A stretch of 64,000 nt of DNA from Prevotella sp. (GTDB lineage: Bacteria > Bacteroidota > Bacteroidia > Bacteroidales > Bacteroidaceae), in assembly GCA_017470345.1 (NCBI GenBank), contig JAFUEP010000024.1, positions 62,001 through 126,000 on the forward strand. The letters are read 5' to 3'. How positions within the stretch are numbered: position 1 is the first letter of the stretch; every line of letters begins with the position of its first letter. Both the position numbers and the translations under genes were made by a program. The notes below the pieces were generated by a model. It ran no database searches. It saw nothing but the letters and a program-made list of their open reading frames with translations, and had not been told where the DNA came from. This document shows, in pieces, positions 33,704-42,551 of the stretch.

Positions 33704-35002
33704 ATGCAAGGCTTCAACAAATCGTTTGTCTACTTCATCTGCCTTGTGTCGGCCATGGGCGGTCTGCTCTTCGGCTACGACTGGGTGGTGATTGGCGGTG
33801 CCAAGCCGTTCTACGAGCTCTATTTCGGCATTTCCGACTCGCCCCTGATGCAGGGTGTGGCCATGACGACGGCCCTGGTGGGCTGTCTGGTTGGTGCGAT
33901 GGTAGCCGGTGCGGCCGCCGACCGGTATGGGCGCAAGCCGCTGCTGATGCTGTCGGCGGTGCTGTTCACGGTGTCGGCCATCGGCACGGGTCTGTTCAAC
34001 GACTTCACGATGTTCAACCTTGCCCGCTTCGTAGGCGGTGTGGGCATCGGCGTGGCCTCGGCGTTGGCACCGATGTATATTGCCGAGGTCAGTCCGGCCG
34101 AGATTCGCGGACGCATGGTGTCGCTCAATCAGATGACGATCGTGCTGGGCATCCTGTCAGCACAGATTGTCAATATGCTGCTGGCCCGCGACACCTCGAT
34201 AGCCGACAACATGGCGTGGGACGTGGAGTGGGGATGGCGATGGATGTTCTGGGCCGAGACGCTGCCCGCAGCGCTGTTTCTCGTGATGAGTTTCTTCATC
34301 CCGGAGAGTCCTGTCTATTTGCAGTTGAAGAAGAGCGAGGGCGGCGGGCATGGCCGTGAGGAGGCCGGCCTGCGCGAACTTTTCCATCACAAGTATGGGC
34401 GTGTGCTGCTGCTCGGCCTCGTCATTGCCGTGTTCCAGCAGTGGTGCGGCACGAACGTCATCTTCAACTACGCCCAGGAGATCTTTGTCAGCGCCGGCTT
34501 CGACGTCGACGGCATGTTCATCAACATCGTCATCACCGGCATTGCCAACGTCATCTTTACCTTCGTGGCCCTTTATACCATCGAGCGGTGGGGACGCCGC
34601 AAGCTGATGCTCTTGGGGGCCGGCGGACTGGGGCTGATCTATTTCGTCCTCGGAACCTGCTATTTCATGGGCATGACGGGCATACTGATGGTGGCGCTGG
34701 TGGTGGCTGCCATCTCGGTCTATGCCATGACCCTCGGCCCCGTGACGTGGACCCTCCTGGCCGAGATATTTCCCCACCGTGTACGCGGCATCGCCATGGC
34801 CACTTGTACGTTTGCCCTGTGGGTAGGCTGCTGCACGCTCACCTTCTCCTTTCCCTCCATGAACGCTGCCCTGGGCTCGAGCGGCACTTTCTGGGTCTAC
34901 AGCGCCATCTGCCTCTGTGCCTTCATCTTCCTCTTCCGTCGCTGTCCGGAGACGAAAGGCCAGAGTCTGGAGCAATTAGAAAAGGAGCTGGTAGACAGAT
35001 AA
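33704..35002 (+). CDS. MFS sugar porter (sugar:H+ symporter family)
   Basis: 432 residues with 12 predicted transmembrane helices. Sugar porter signatures are present: GLLFGYDWVVIGGA in helix 1, DRYGRKPLL after helix 2, RFVGGVGIGVASALAPMYIA with AEVSPAEIRGR, PESPVYL in the central loop, the substrate-binding QQWCGTNVIFNYA in helix 7, and the C-terminal PETKGQSLEQLE. Relatives carry xylose, arabinose, galactose or fucose with protons. In this pectin locus, uptake of a released monosaccharide is likely. It is 29 bases from the DUF5107 gene, so probably co-transcribed. Confidence 0.93.
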   Translation: MQGFNKSFVYFICLVSAMGGLLFGYDWVVIGGAKPFYELYFGISDSPLMQGVAMTTALVGCLVGAMVAGAAADRYGRKPLLMLSAVLFTVSAIGTGLFNDFTMFNLARFVGGVGIGVASALAPMYIAEVSPAEIRGRMVSLNQMTIVLGILSAQIVNMLLARDTSIADNMAWDVEWGWRWMFWAETLPAALFLVMSFFIPESPVYLQLKKSEGGGHGREEAGLRELFHHKYGRVLLLGLVIAVFQQWCGTNVIFNYAQEIFVSAGFDVDGMFINIVITGIANVIFTFVALYTIERWGRRKLMLLGAGGLGLIYFVLGTCYFMGMTGILMVALVVAAISVYAMTLGPVTWTLLAEIFPHRVRGIAMATCTFALWVGCCTLTFSFPSMNAALGSSGTFWVYSAICLCAFIFLFRRCPETKGQSLEQLEKELVDR

Positions 35003-35031
35003 ATGACAATTATAACACTTAATTTCGGATT

Positions 35032-38000
35032 ATGGTCAAGGCTTGGAGAGAAATAGTGACGATCCCTACCTACGAGGTGGGAAAGCCGGAGAAGAACCCG
35101 ATGTTCCTGGAGAAGCGAGTGTATCAGGGGTCGAGTGGTGTGGTCTATCCCTATCCCGTCATCGAGACGATGTCGGACGAGAAGGTCGACAAGGACTATC
35201 AGGCCATCTGGCTGGAGAATGAGTATATCCTGGTGATGGTGCTGCCCGAGCTGGGCGGTCGCGTGCAGATGGCCTACGACAAGATTGCCCACCGCCACTT
35301 CGTCTATTATAATCATGTCATCAAGCCCGCGCTGGTGGGGCTCCTTGGCCCGTGGATCTCGGGCGGCATCGAGTTCAACTGGCCGCAGCACCACCGCCCG
35401 ACGACCTACATGCCCGTTGACACCTGCATCGAGGAGAATGCTGACGGCTCGGTGACGGTCTGGGTGAGCGAGATGGAAAAAATGTTCCATCAGAAGGGCA
35501 TGGCCGGCTTCACGCTGCGTCCCGGCTGCGCCTATCTGGAGATCAAGGGCCGGCTATACAACCGTACCGACGTGCCGCAGACCTTCCTCTGGTGGGCCAA
35601 CCCCGCCGTGGAGGTGAACGATGAGTACCAGAGCGTCTTCCCGCCCGACATCAACGCCGTCTTCGACCATGGCAAGCGCGCCGTCTCGTCGTTCCCCATC
35701 GCCACGGGCACTTACTACAAGATGGACTACTCGGCCGGCGTCGACATCTCGAACTATAAGAACATCTACGTGCCGACGAGCTACATGGGCGTCAACTCAC
35801 GCTTCAACTTCGAGGGCGGCTACGAGAACGACACCCGCTGCGGCATGCTGCATGTGGCCAGCCACCACTTCTCGCCCGGCAAGAAGCAGTGGACCTGGGG
35901 CAACGGCGACTTCGGCCGCGCCTGGGACCGCAACCTGACCGACGAGGCCGCTCCCGAGGAGATGAAGCGTTGGAGCATCGACCGTGAGGGTTTCCGCCCC
36001 TACATCGAACTCATGGCAGGTGTCTATACCGAGAACCAGCCCGACTTCACGTGGCTCATGCCGTATGAGGAGAAGACGTTCACGCAGTACTTCATGCCCT
36101 ATCGTGAGCTGGGTGTGGTGAAAGAGGCCTCGAAGGATTTGGTATTCAATGCCTACCCCCAACCCCTCCCCAAGGGAGGGGAGCCTGGGGTCACCTTCAA
36201 GCTCTTTGCCACCTCGAAGCAGGATGTCTGCATTATTCTGCGTAATGATAACGGTGAGGTGTATTATAAAAAGGAGATGACCGTCAGCCCCGAAGAGGTG
36301 CTGGTGGAGACGGTCGACGTGAAGGGCGCGAAGATGGGCGAACTGACCTTTGAGGTGGTGAAGACCTTCGTCTATGGCCAGCGCACCGTCCTGCATTGGC
36401 ATGCCGAGGCCGACGAGATCCGTCCGATTCCCGACTCGGCCGAGGCCGCCCTGCTGCCTGAGCAGGTCAAGACCAACGAGCAGCTCTACCTGACGGGCAT
36501 GCATCTGGAGCAGTACCGTCATGCCACATGGCTGGCCACCGACTACTACGAGGAGGCGCTGCGCCGCGACCCGAACGACATCCGCTGCCTGAACGCCATG
36601 GGCCTGTGGTACATCCGCAAGGGGCGCTTCGCCAAGGCTGAGGAGTATCTGCGCAAGGCTGTCCGTCTCTCGCAGAAGCGCAACCCCAACCCCTACGACG
36701 GCGAGCCCATCTATAACCTCGCCCTCGCGCTGAAATATCAAGGCAAGGCCTCTGAGGCCTACGAACTCTTCTGGAAGGCCACATGGAACAAGGCATGGGC
36801 TGACGCCGGCTACTTCGAGGCTGCTAAGATCAGCACCGCCCAGGGCCGCTACGAGGACGCCCTCGACGAGGTGAACCGCAGTCTCGTCAACAACTGGCAC
36901 AACCATAAGGCCCGCGCCCTGAAAGCCGCCATCCTGCGCAAGCTGGGCGAGACCCGCGATGCACTGGCACTCATCGGCGAGTCGCTGGAGTATGACCGCT
37001 TCAACTATGGCTGCCGCTACGAGAAGTATCTGATAACAAAGGACGAGAACGTGCTGGCGGAGATGAAGCAGATGCTGCGCCGCTCAGCACAGAACTACGA
37101 CGAGGTGGCCCTCGACTACTGCGCCGCCGGACTGAACGACGAGGCCCGTGCCATCTGGCAGCTGGCCATCGAGCAAGGGGCCGCGTCGCCGATGACCTAT
37201 TACTATCTCTTCGCCTTCTGCGGCAAGGCCGATGCTCTGGAAAAAGCAGAAAGGGCCGATTCCAGCTACTGCTTCCCCAACCGTCCCGAGGATGCCATTG
37301 CACTTGAGACAGCTAAGAAGGCTAACCCGCAAGGAGCCCGTGCACCTTACTACCTCGGTTGTCTCTACTATGCCGCCCGGCAGTACGACCTCGCCATCGA
37401 GAACTGGGAACTCTCGGCCCGTCTCGACCCGACGTTCCCCACCGTCTGGCGCAACCTTGCCCTCGGCCGCTTCAACAAGCAGAACCGCCAGAGCGAAGCC
37501 CTCGAATACATGGAGCGCGCCTTCCACCTCGACGAGAACGACGAGCGCGTATTCATGGAACTCGACCAGCTCTACAAGCGCCTGCACCGTCCGCACGCTG
37601 AGCGCCTCGCCTTCTACGAGCAGCATGCTGAACTCATTGAGCGTCGCGACGACCTCGTGCTCGAACATGCCACCCTGCTCAACTCGTTGGGTCGCTACGA
37701 GGAAGCCAAGGAGATCATCGACCATCGCATCTTCCATCCTTGGGAAGGCGGCGAAGGCAAGGTGAGCGGACAGTATCAGATGTGCCGTCTGGAGATTGCG
37801 AAGCAACTGTTGCAGAAGAATCCAAAGGATGCTCGCGCCAAGCAACTCTTGGAGGAATGTCTCGTGTTCCCCCACCACTTGGGCGAAGGAAAACTCTATG
37901 GCTCGCAGGACAACGATTTCCTCTACTTCTTGGGCCGATACGAGGAAGGCACCGAAGGACCTACTGAGCCCGCTGCCGCCATGTATTACAACGATGCAAA

Positions 38001-38358
38001 GCCCGACAAGATCTTCTATGCCGCGCTCTGCTATCGCAAGCTTGGTCAGGAGGATAAGGCCCGCTCGCTGTTCAACAAGCTCATCAACTACGGCAAGCAG
38101 CACATCTTCGAGAAGCAGATCATGGACTACTTCGCCGTCTCGCTGCCCGACCTGCTCATCTGGGAAGAAAACCGTGAGGACGGATTTTCCGAGCTCGACA
38201 CGAAGAACCTCATCCACTGCAAGTACATGCTTGCCCTCGGCTACTTTGGCCTGGGCGACCGGGAGCACGCCGAGCGCTACTTGAAGGAGGTGGAGTTGCT
38301 GGACAACAACCACCAGGGCATCCAGCAGTTCCGCACGCTGATGAACTCAGGACTGTAA
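35032..38358 (+). CDS. DUF5107 and tetratricopeptide-repeat protein
   Basis: 1108 residues with no signal peptide, so probably cytoplasmic. The N-terminal about 400 residues are the DUF5107 beta-supersandwich, related to aldose epimerase/galactose mutarotase folds (LGGRVQMAYDKIAHRHFVYY, GGIEFNWPQHHRPTTYMPVD). From about residue 490 to the end are TPR units (RCLNAMGLWYIRKGRFAKAE and similar). Adjacent to a sugar MFS gene, it may bind or epimerise the imported sugar, an inference only. Residues about 375-388 (YPQPLPKGGEPGV) are encoded by a palindromic CCCCAACCCCTCCCC repeat that also occurs next to metK; the flanking epimerase-like sequence continues normally. Confidence 0.88.
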   Translation: MVKAWREIVTIPTYEVGKPEKNPMFLEKRVYQGSSGVVYPYPVIETMSDEKVDKDYQAIWLENEYILVMVLPELGGRVQMAYDKIAHRHFVYYNHVIKPALVGLLGPWISGGIEFNWPQHHRPTTYMPVDTCIEENADGSVTVWVSEMEKMFHQKGMAGFTLRPGCAYLEIKGRLYNRTDVPQTFLWWANPAVEVNDEYQSVFPPDINAVFDHGKRAVSSFPIATGTYYKMDYSAGVDISNYKNIYVPTSYMGVNSRFNFEGGYENDTRCGMLHVASHHFSPGKKQWTWGNGDFGRAWDRNLTDEAAPEEMKRWSIDREGFRPYIELMAGVYTENQPDFTWLMPYEEKTFTQYFMPYRELGVVKEASKDLVFNAYPQPLPKGGEPGVTFKLFATSKQDVCIILRNDNGEVYYKKEMTVSPEEVLVETVDVKGAKMGELTFEVVKTFVYGQRTVLHWHAEADEIRPIPDSAEAALLPEQVKTNEQLYLTGMHLEQYRHATWLATDYYEEALRRDPNDIRCLNAMGLWYIRKGRFAKAEEYLRKAVRLSQKRNPNPYDGEPIYNLALALKYQGKASEAYELFWKATWNKAWADAGYFEAAKISTAQGRYEDALDEVNRSLVNNWHNHKARALKAAILRKLGETRDALALIGESLEYDRFNYGCRYEKYLITKDENVLAEMKQMLRRSAQNYDEVALDYCAAGLNDEARAIWQLAIEQGAASPMTYYYLFAFCGKADALEKAERADSSYCFPNRPEDAIALETAKKANPQGARAPYYLGCLYYAARQYDLAIENWELSARLDPTFPTVWRNLALGRFNKQNRQSEALEYMERAFHLDENDERVFMELDQLYKRLHRPHAERLAFYEQHAELIERRDDLVLEHATLLNSLGRYEEAKEIIDHRIFHPWEGGEGKVSGQYQMCRLEIAKQLLQKNPKDARAKQLLEECLVFPHHLGEGKLYGSQDNDFLYFLGRYEEGTEGPTEPAAAMYYNDAKPDKIFYAALCYRKLGQEDKARSLFNKLINYGKQHIFEKQIMDYFAVSLPDLLIWEENREDGFSELDTKNLIHCKYMLALGYFGLGDREHAERYLKEVELLDNNHQGIQQFRTLMNSGL
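36155..36190. repeat. CCCCAACCCCTCCCC palindrome in frame inside the DUF5107 gene
   Basis: The word continues AAGGGAGGGGAGCCTGGGG and folds through CCCCTCCC/GGGAGGGG. It matches the arm of the metK leader element at 21901 over CCCCCAACCCCTCCCC and the following AAGGGAGGGGAGC. Confidence 0.85.
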
Positions 38359-38379
38359 CCCAACACGATATCAAAGCAC

Positions 38380-38408
38380 AAGGGCACGCCCACATGGAGC
38401 GTGCCCTT
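38380..38408 (+). terminator. Terminator of the MFS-DUF5107 operon
   Basis: AAGGGCACGC (38380-38389) pairs with GCGTGCCCTT (38399-38408), loop CCACATGGA. A similar GCGTGCCC hairpin follows the tRNA at 57.2 kb. Confidence 0.8.
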
Positions 38409-38558
38409 ATGCAAAGGAACTGCTTTCTAACCCGACTTTTGGTTGCAGAGATACTACTTTTTTGTGAAAGAAATAAAATTTCAGGAAGAAATGTCATCGT
38501 CACTAGGCTTGCGGTTTATTCGTCTTGAACATGATTTTATCTTCCTTTTAATCCTAAA

Positions 38559-38595
38559 CCGTCATCAAACTGTTAAATCAAAACTTTGATGACGG
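38559..38595. terminator. 11-bp hairpin between convergent operons
   Basis: CCGTCATCAAA at 38559-38569 pairs perfectly with 38585-38595. It lies downstream of both the DUF5107 gene and the hybrid regulator. A 14-base palindrome GTTCCAATTGGAAC is at 38681-38694. Nothing else is seen in 38409-38698. Confidence 0.5.
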
Positions 38596-38698
38596 GTTCG
38601 GGTGAAAGAAAAATCAAACGTCCCTTGAGAATATCTGCTGTGGAGGATTAAAACCAACTAATTGGATATAGTTAATCTGTGTTCCAATTGGAACTTTC

Positions 38699-41600
38699 TC
38701 ATAGTTTGGCCGTTTCTGCGTCGGGTCTGTTGCCCTGCTGGTACTTTTTCGGTGAGATGCCGAACTGCTGCTTGAAGATACGGGTGAAGTAGTGGGGCTC
38801 GCTGATTCCTACCTGATAGGCAACCTCTGCGACGCTGACGGTCTCTTCGCGCAGCATTTCGGCCGCACGGTTCATGCGCAGCGTTCTGATGTAATCGGCT
38901 GGGGTCTGGCCGGTGAGGGCCTTCACCTTCTTGAAGAAGACAGAGCGACGATAGCCCATAGCCTCTGCAAAGTCATCAACCGAAAGGGTTGGTGAGCTGA
39001 TGTGATTGTAGAGCCAGCGGTTCATCTGGTCGAGCAACTGCTTGTCGCGCTCGTCGACGATAATTTCTGGCAGCACATTCGTGCGCTCGGCGGGTTGCTC
39101 AGCATAGCTCTGCCGCAGTCGGGCACGCTGCTCGATGAGTTGTCGGCAGGTGGCTATGAGCAGCTTGGTGTCGAAGGGCTTTGTCAGATAGGCGTCGGCA
39201 CCGGTCTCCAGTCCCTTGATGCGCTTTTCTTCGCCCGTAAGAGCCGTCAACAGGATGATGGGGATGGCCTGCGTGTCGTTGTTCTTCCTGATGTGCGACG
39301 TGAGCTCGTAGCCGTTCATTACAGGCATCATCACGTCGCTGATGATGAGGCGGTAGTCGTGGTTTGCGGCAAGCAGGTCGAGGGCTGACTGACCGTCTAA
39401 GGCAATGGTGACGTTGAAGTAGTGCTGTAGTGTCTGCTTCAGGAAGTCGGCCACGTCGGGGTCGTCTTCGACAACGAGTATCTGGCAGTCGTTCATCGGC
39501 TCGGCGGCCACTTCCTGATAGTCGGGCTGTCGGCTAGTGGCTGTCGGCTGTTCCAGATTGGAGGCCTGGAGGAAGTCTTCCAAGCGATAGACACTCTTGT
39601 CAACAGGCAGCGAGATGGCGAAGACGGAGCCTTGCGGATGGTTCTCGGCGAAGCTGATCTGTCCGTGGTGTACATCTACCAGTGCCTTGGTCAGGTGCAG
39701 GCCGATGCCGACGCTGTCGGTTGAGAATACACTCTGCATGAACCGCTGGAACAGCTCAGGCTGCTTCTCACGGGGAATGCCGACGCCCGTGTCCTCAACG
39801 ATGATCTGAAGCTGGTCGCCCACCTTGACCCTCACCGTGACGTTCCCTTTCTGCGGTGTGTATTTGAAGGCGTTCGACAGCAGGTTGTAGACCATCTTGT
39901 CGACGTGCTGGCGGTCAATGAACATTGTGAACGACTTCACTGATGGCTGGAAGGTGTAGCCTATCTGCTTGTTCTCAGCTATATCACTGAAGTTCAGATA
40001 GATGTCTCTGACGAAGGCGACTATGTCGGTCTCTTCAAGCGACAAGCTCAGCTTTCCCCCCTGCATCTTGCGGAACGTGAGCAGCTGGTTGATGAGGCGC
40101 ATCATGCGGTCGGTGCTTTTCTGCATGGAGCTAATGGGTTGTCGCAGATCGGCGGGGATTGCCTTTGTGTTGCGTATGCGGTCTATGGCACCACGGATGA
40201 TGGTGAGGGGCGTGCGGAACTCGTGGCTGATGTTGGTGAAGAACTGCAGTTTATATTCCGTGAGTTCCTGTTCGATACTGATGCGGCGGCGCAGCTGATA
40301 GACGGTGCGTAGTTGGCGGTAGATGGCATAGCTGATGACAGCGAGCACGAATATATAAATAAGGTATGCCCACCACCTCTGCCACCACGGGTGACGAACG
40401 ACGATGGCCAGCTGGCACTCGGCGTTGGCCGATCTGTTGCTGTCGTACGCCTTGACATGTAGCGTGTAGTGGCCTGGCGGCAGGTTCTTGTAGTCGGCAA
40501 AGCTGTAGGTAGTAGGCTCGCTCCACTGTCGGTCGTAGCCCTCGAGCCAGTAGGTGTAGCGCGTGGAGGTGTTGAACGTGAAGGTCGAGAAGCGTATGGT
40601 CAGCGTGTTCTGGTTGTGAGCCAGCGACACCTTGTCAGCGATGGGTCTGACGGACTCGCCGTTTGCCAGCAGGCCAGTGATGGTGAGTGGCAGCTGCTGG
40701 AGGGCAGGTCGCGTCTGGCGTATGTCGTAAATCACGATACCCTGGTTGGTGCCAAAGGCCAGTTGGCTGTCGGGCAACAGGCAGACACACTTCTCTGCAT
40801 TGTAGTTCGTTTGTAGGTTGTGCTCGTTGTAGATGTATTCGCAGTGCCCGTCGCTGATGTGGTAGCGGGTAATGCCGTTGGTGGTCGCAATCCAGAGCAC
40901 CTCGTCATCGACAGCTATCAGCGACTGTATCTCATTGCTTATCAGCCCGTCGGCCACTGTCAGTTGACTGAACGACTTGCCGCCGTCGTCGCTCCGGTAG
41001 AGGCCGTCGCCCATAGTCCCTACCCACAGGCGGCCCCGCTCGTCCTCGTAAATGCAGTTGATGTCGCTATAGCGGATGTCTCTGCTGGTCAGCACCTGCC
41101 TGTATTGGCTGCTGTCTTCAAGCAATCTGTCTGGCTGAAAGCCATACAGGCCCGTCCGTGCTCCTACCCAGATGGTTCCGTCGTGACTCTGGATGATGAC
41201 CTTGGGTGAAGCCTGTGGCGGCAGAAAATGACTGACGCTGTCGCCTATCAGGTCCAGTTGTGCTTCCTCGCATCCGGCCCATATCCGGCCGTTGCGGTCG
41301 CAGAACAGGGCATTGATGTTGATGCCCGACAGTGTGCTGCCGTCGCCCTCTGCATGGCGTAGCCACGTGCCGTCAGGGCGGCGGAGACCGTTCTTGCGCG
41401 ACCCTATCCATAGCCGTCCGTCGTGGTCGGTGCAGATGCTGTGTATGTCAACGCGCTGCTCGGTGCCCGGCTTCAGCTGCTGCAACCGGGCATCGGCCTC
41501 GTAGATGTCGCCCTGCGTGTTCACCACCCAGAACAGCGAGTCGGCCACCTGGTGAATCAGACGCACCTGATTGCTCCTGATGCTCGCGTTGGAAGCGTCC

Positions 41601-42433
41601 AGCAGCCGTGTCTCACCCAGCTTCTGCTCCACCGAGAGGCAAGCCACGCCCTGAAACTCCTGAGCAGCCCAAAGATTGTCGCCCAGGTCGAGGCAGATGT
41701 CCTGTATGTCGTCCGTCGTGATGAGTCCGCTCTGCCGGGTGATGTGCATCAGTTCGTGGGTCGTGCGGTTGTAGGCCGTGATGCCGCAGCCGTTGGTCGA
41801 CACCCAGATCATCCCTGTCCGTTCAGAGGTCAGCACTTTGTATTTAGGACTGCTGGTGACAGAGAACAGGCGTTCGTCGAACACCTTCATCTCGATGGTC
41901 TCCTGCGTCTTGCGGTCAACGAACCATATCAGTCCGGTCTGGTCGAGCACGATGACGTTGCCCAGGTTGTCGTTGATGAAGTTGCCGCCACGGGACAGAA
42001 TGCCCTGATAGGGAGCCAGCAGCGCTTCAGGGGCTTCGCGCCGGCGCATCTGCTGGTAGAGGGCTTCCTTCTGGTCTGCAGGCATGTCGACGAACGTTTC
42101 CTGCTCCGTATCGTACACCGAGAACAGATTGCCCTGCTCGCCGAAAAGCATTCTTCCGTCGGGCAGGGCATAACATGCGTTGATATGGTTATTGTTGAGC
42201 AGGCGCAGGTTGCCTGTCTCGGCATACCGATAGGTTGTGAAGAAGTAGCCGTCGAAGCGGTACAGCCCGTTGGGACTGCCCATCCAGATGAATCCCTTGG
42301 CATCTTGTGCCAGCGAGCGGATGTTGTTGTTCGGCAGTCCGTTGGCAGTGTTAAACTGTCGCGACGACACCGTCATGGCATGAGCCGCGAGGACACAGAA
42401 CATCATGAATAATAACAGCAACGACTTCTTCAT
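38699..42433 (-). CDS. Hybrid two-component system sensor/regulator (HTCS)
   Basis: 1244-residue single-protein two-component regulator. After a signal peptide (KKSLLLLFMMFCVLAAHA) come two periplasmic seven-bladed propellers (repeated 'GLYRFDG', 'GRLWIGS', 'GTIWVGA' blades), a Y_Y_Y domain ending near FADYKNLPPGHYTLHVKAYD, a transmembrane helix (AYLIYIFVLAVISYAIY), HisKA with the phosphorylated His in ISHEFRTPLTIIRG, an HATPase (GVGIPREKQPELFQRF), a receiver (Asp in LIISDVMMPVMNG) and an AraC HTH (AEMLREETVSVAEVAYQVGI). These proteins bind a specific oligosaccharide in the periplasm and activate the adjacent polysaccharide genes; here rhamnogalacturonan-derived sugar is likely. It is divergent from the GH106 gene. 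The -7 box is 5 bases from its ATG. Confidence 0.97.
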   Translation of the reverse strand: MKKSLLLLFMMFCVLAAHAMTVSSRQFNTANGLPNNNIRSLAQDAKGFIWMGSPNGLYRFDGYFFTTYRYAETGNLRLLNNNHINACYALPDGRMLFGEQGNLFSVYDTEQETFVDMPADQKEALYQQMRRREAPEALLAPYQGILSRGGNFINDNLGNVIVLDQTGLIWFVDRKTQETIEMKVFDERLFSVTSSPKYKVLTSERTGMIWVSTNGCGITAYNRTTHELMHITRQSGLITTDDIQDICLDLGDNLWAAQEFQGVACLSVEQKLGETRLLDASNASIRSNQVRLIHQVADSLFWVVNTQGDIYEADARLQQLKPGTEQRVDIHSICTDHDGRLWIGSRKNGLRRPDGTWLRHAEGDGSTLSGININALFCDRNGRIWAGCEEAQLDLIGDSVSHFLPPQASPKVIIQSHDGTIWVGARTGLYGFQPDRLLEDSSQYRQVLTSRDIRYSDINCIYEDERGRLWVGTMGDGLYRSDDGGKSFSQLTVADGLISNEIQSLIAVDDEVLWIATTNGITRYHISDGHCEYIYNEHNLQTNYNAEKCVCLLPDSQLAFGTNQGIVIYDIRQTRPALQQLPLTITGLLANGESVRPIADKVSLAHNQNTLTIRFSTFTFNTSTRYTYWLEGYDRQWSEPTTYSFADYKNLPPGHYTLHVKAYDSNRSANAECQLAIVVRHPWWQRWWAYLIYIFVLAVISYAIYRQLRTVYQLRRRISIEQELTEYKLQFFTNISHEFRTPLTIIRGAIDRIRNTKAIPADLRQPISSMQKSTDRMMRLINQLLTFRKMQGGKLSLSLEETDIVAFVRDIYLNFSDIAENKQIGYTFQPSVKSFTMFIDRQHVDKMVYNLLSNAFKYTPQKGNVTVRVKVGDQLQIIVEDTGVGIPREKQPELFQRFMQSVFSTDSVGIGLHLTKALVDVHHGQISFAENHPQGSVFAISLPVDKSVYRLEDFLQASNLEQPTATSRQPDYQEVAAEPMNDCQILVVEDDPDVADFLKQTLQHYFNVTIALDGQSALDLLAANHDYRLIISDVMMPVMNGYELTSHIRKNNDTQAIPIILLTALTGEEKRIKGLETGADAYLTKPFDTKLLIATCRQLIEQRARLRQSYAEQPAERTNVLPEIIVDERDKQLLDQMNRWLYNHISSPTLSVDDFAEAMGYRRSVFFKKVKALTGQTPADYIRTLRMNRAAEMLREETVSVAEVAYQVGISEPHYFTRIFKQQFGISPKKYQQGNRPDAETAKL

Positions 42434-42438
42434 GGCTG

Positions 42439-42446
42439 CAAAGTTA
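42439..42446 (-). promoter_or_regulatory. -7 element of the HTCS gene, leaderless arrangement
   Basis: TAACTTTG on the minus strand ends 5 bases before the ATG at 42433. A clear -33 element at 19-base spacing is not seen. Confidence 0.55.
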
Positions 42447-42521
42447 CGAAAATCTTTTCAAAAATGGATAAAATCATCCTTTTTTGCACATTCTCACCCC
42501 TATTATATGTCATTTATTATA

Positions 42522-42529
42522 TACCTTTG
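42522..42529 (+). promoter_or_regulatory. -7 element of the GH106 gene
   Basis: TACCTTTG, 22 bases before the ATG at 42552. No good -33 element, which fits a promoter that needs an activator such as the HTCS. Confidence 0.6.
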
Positions 42530-42551
42530 CAGCAATAAACAACAATCTCTT

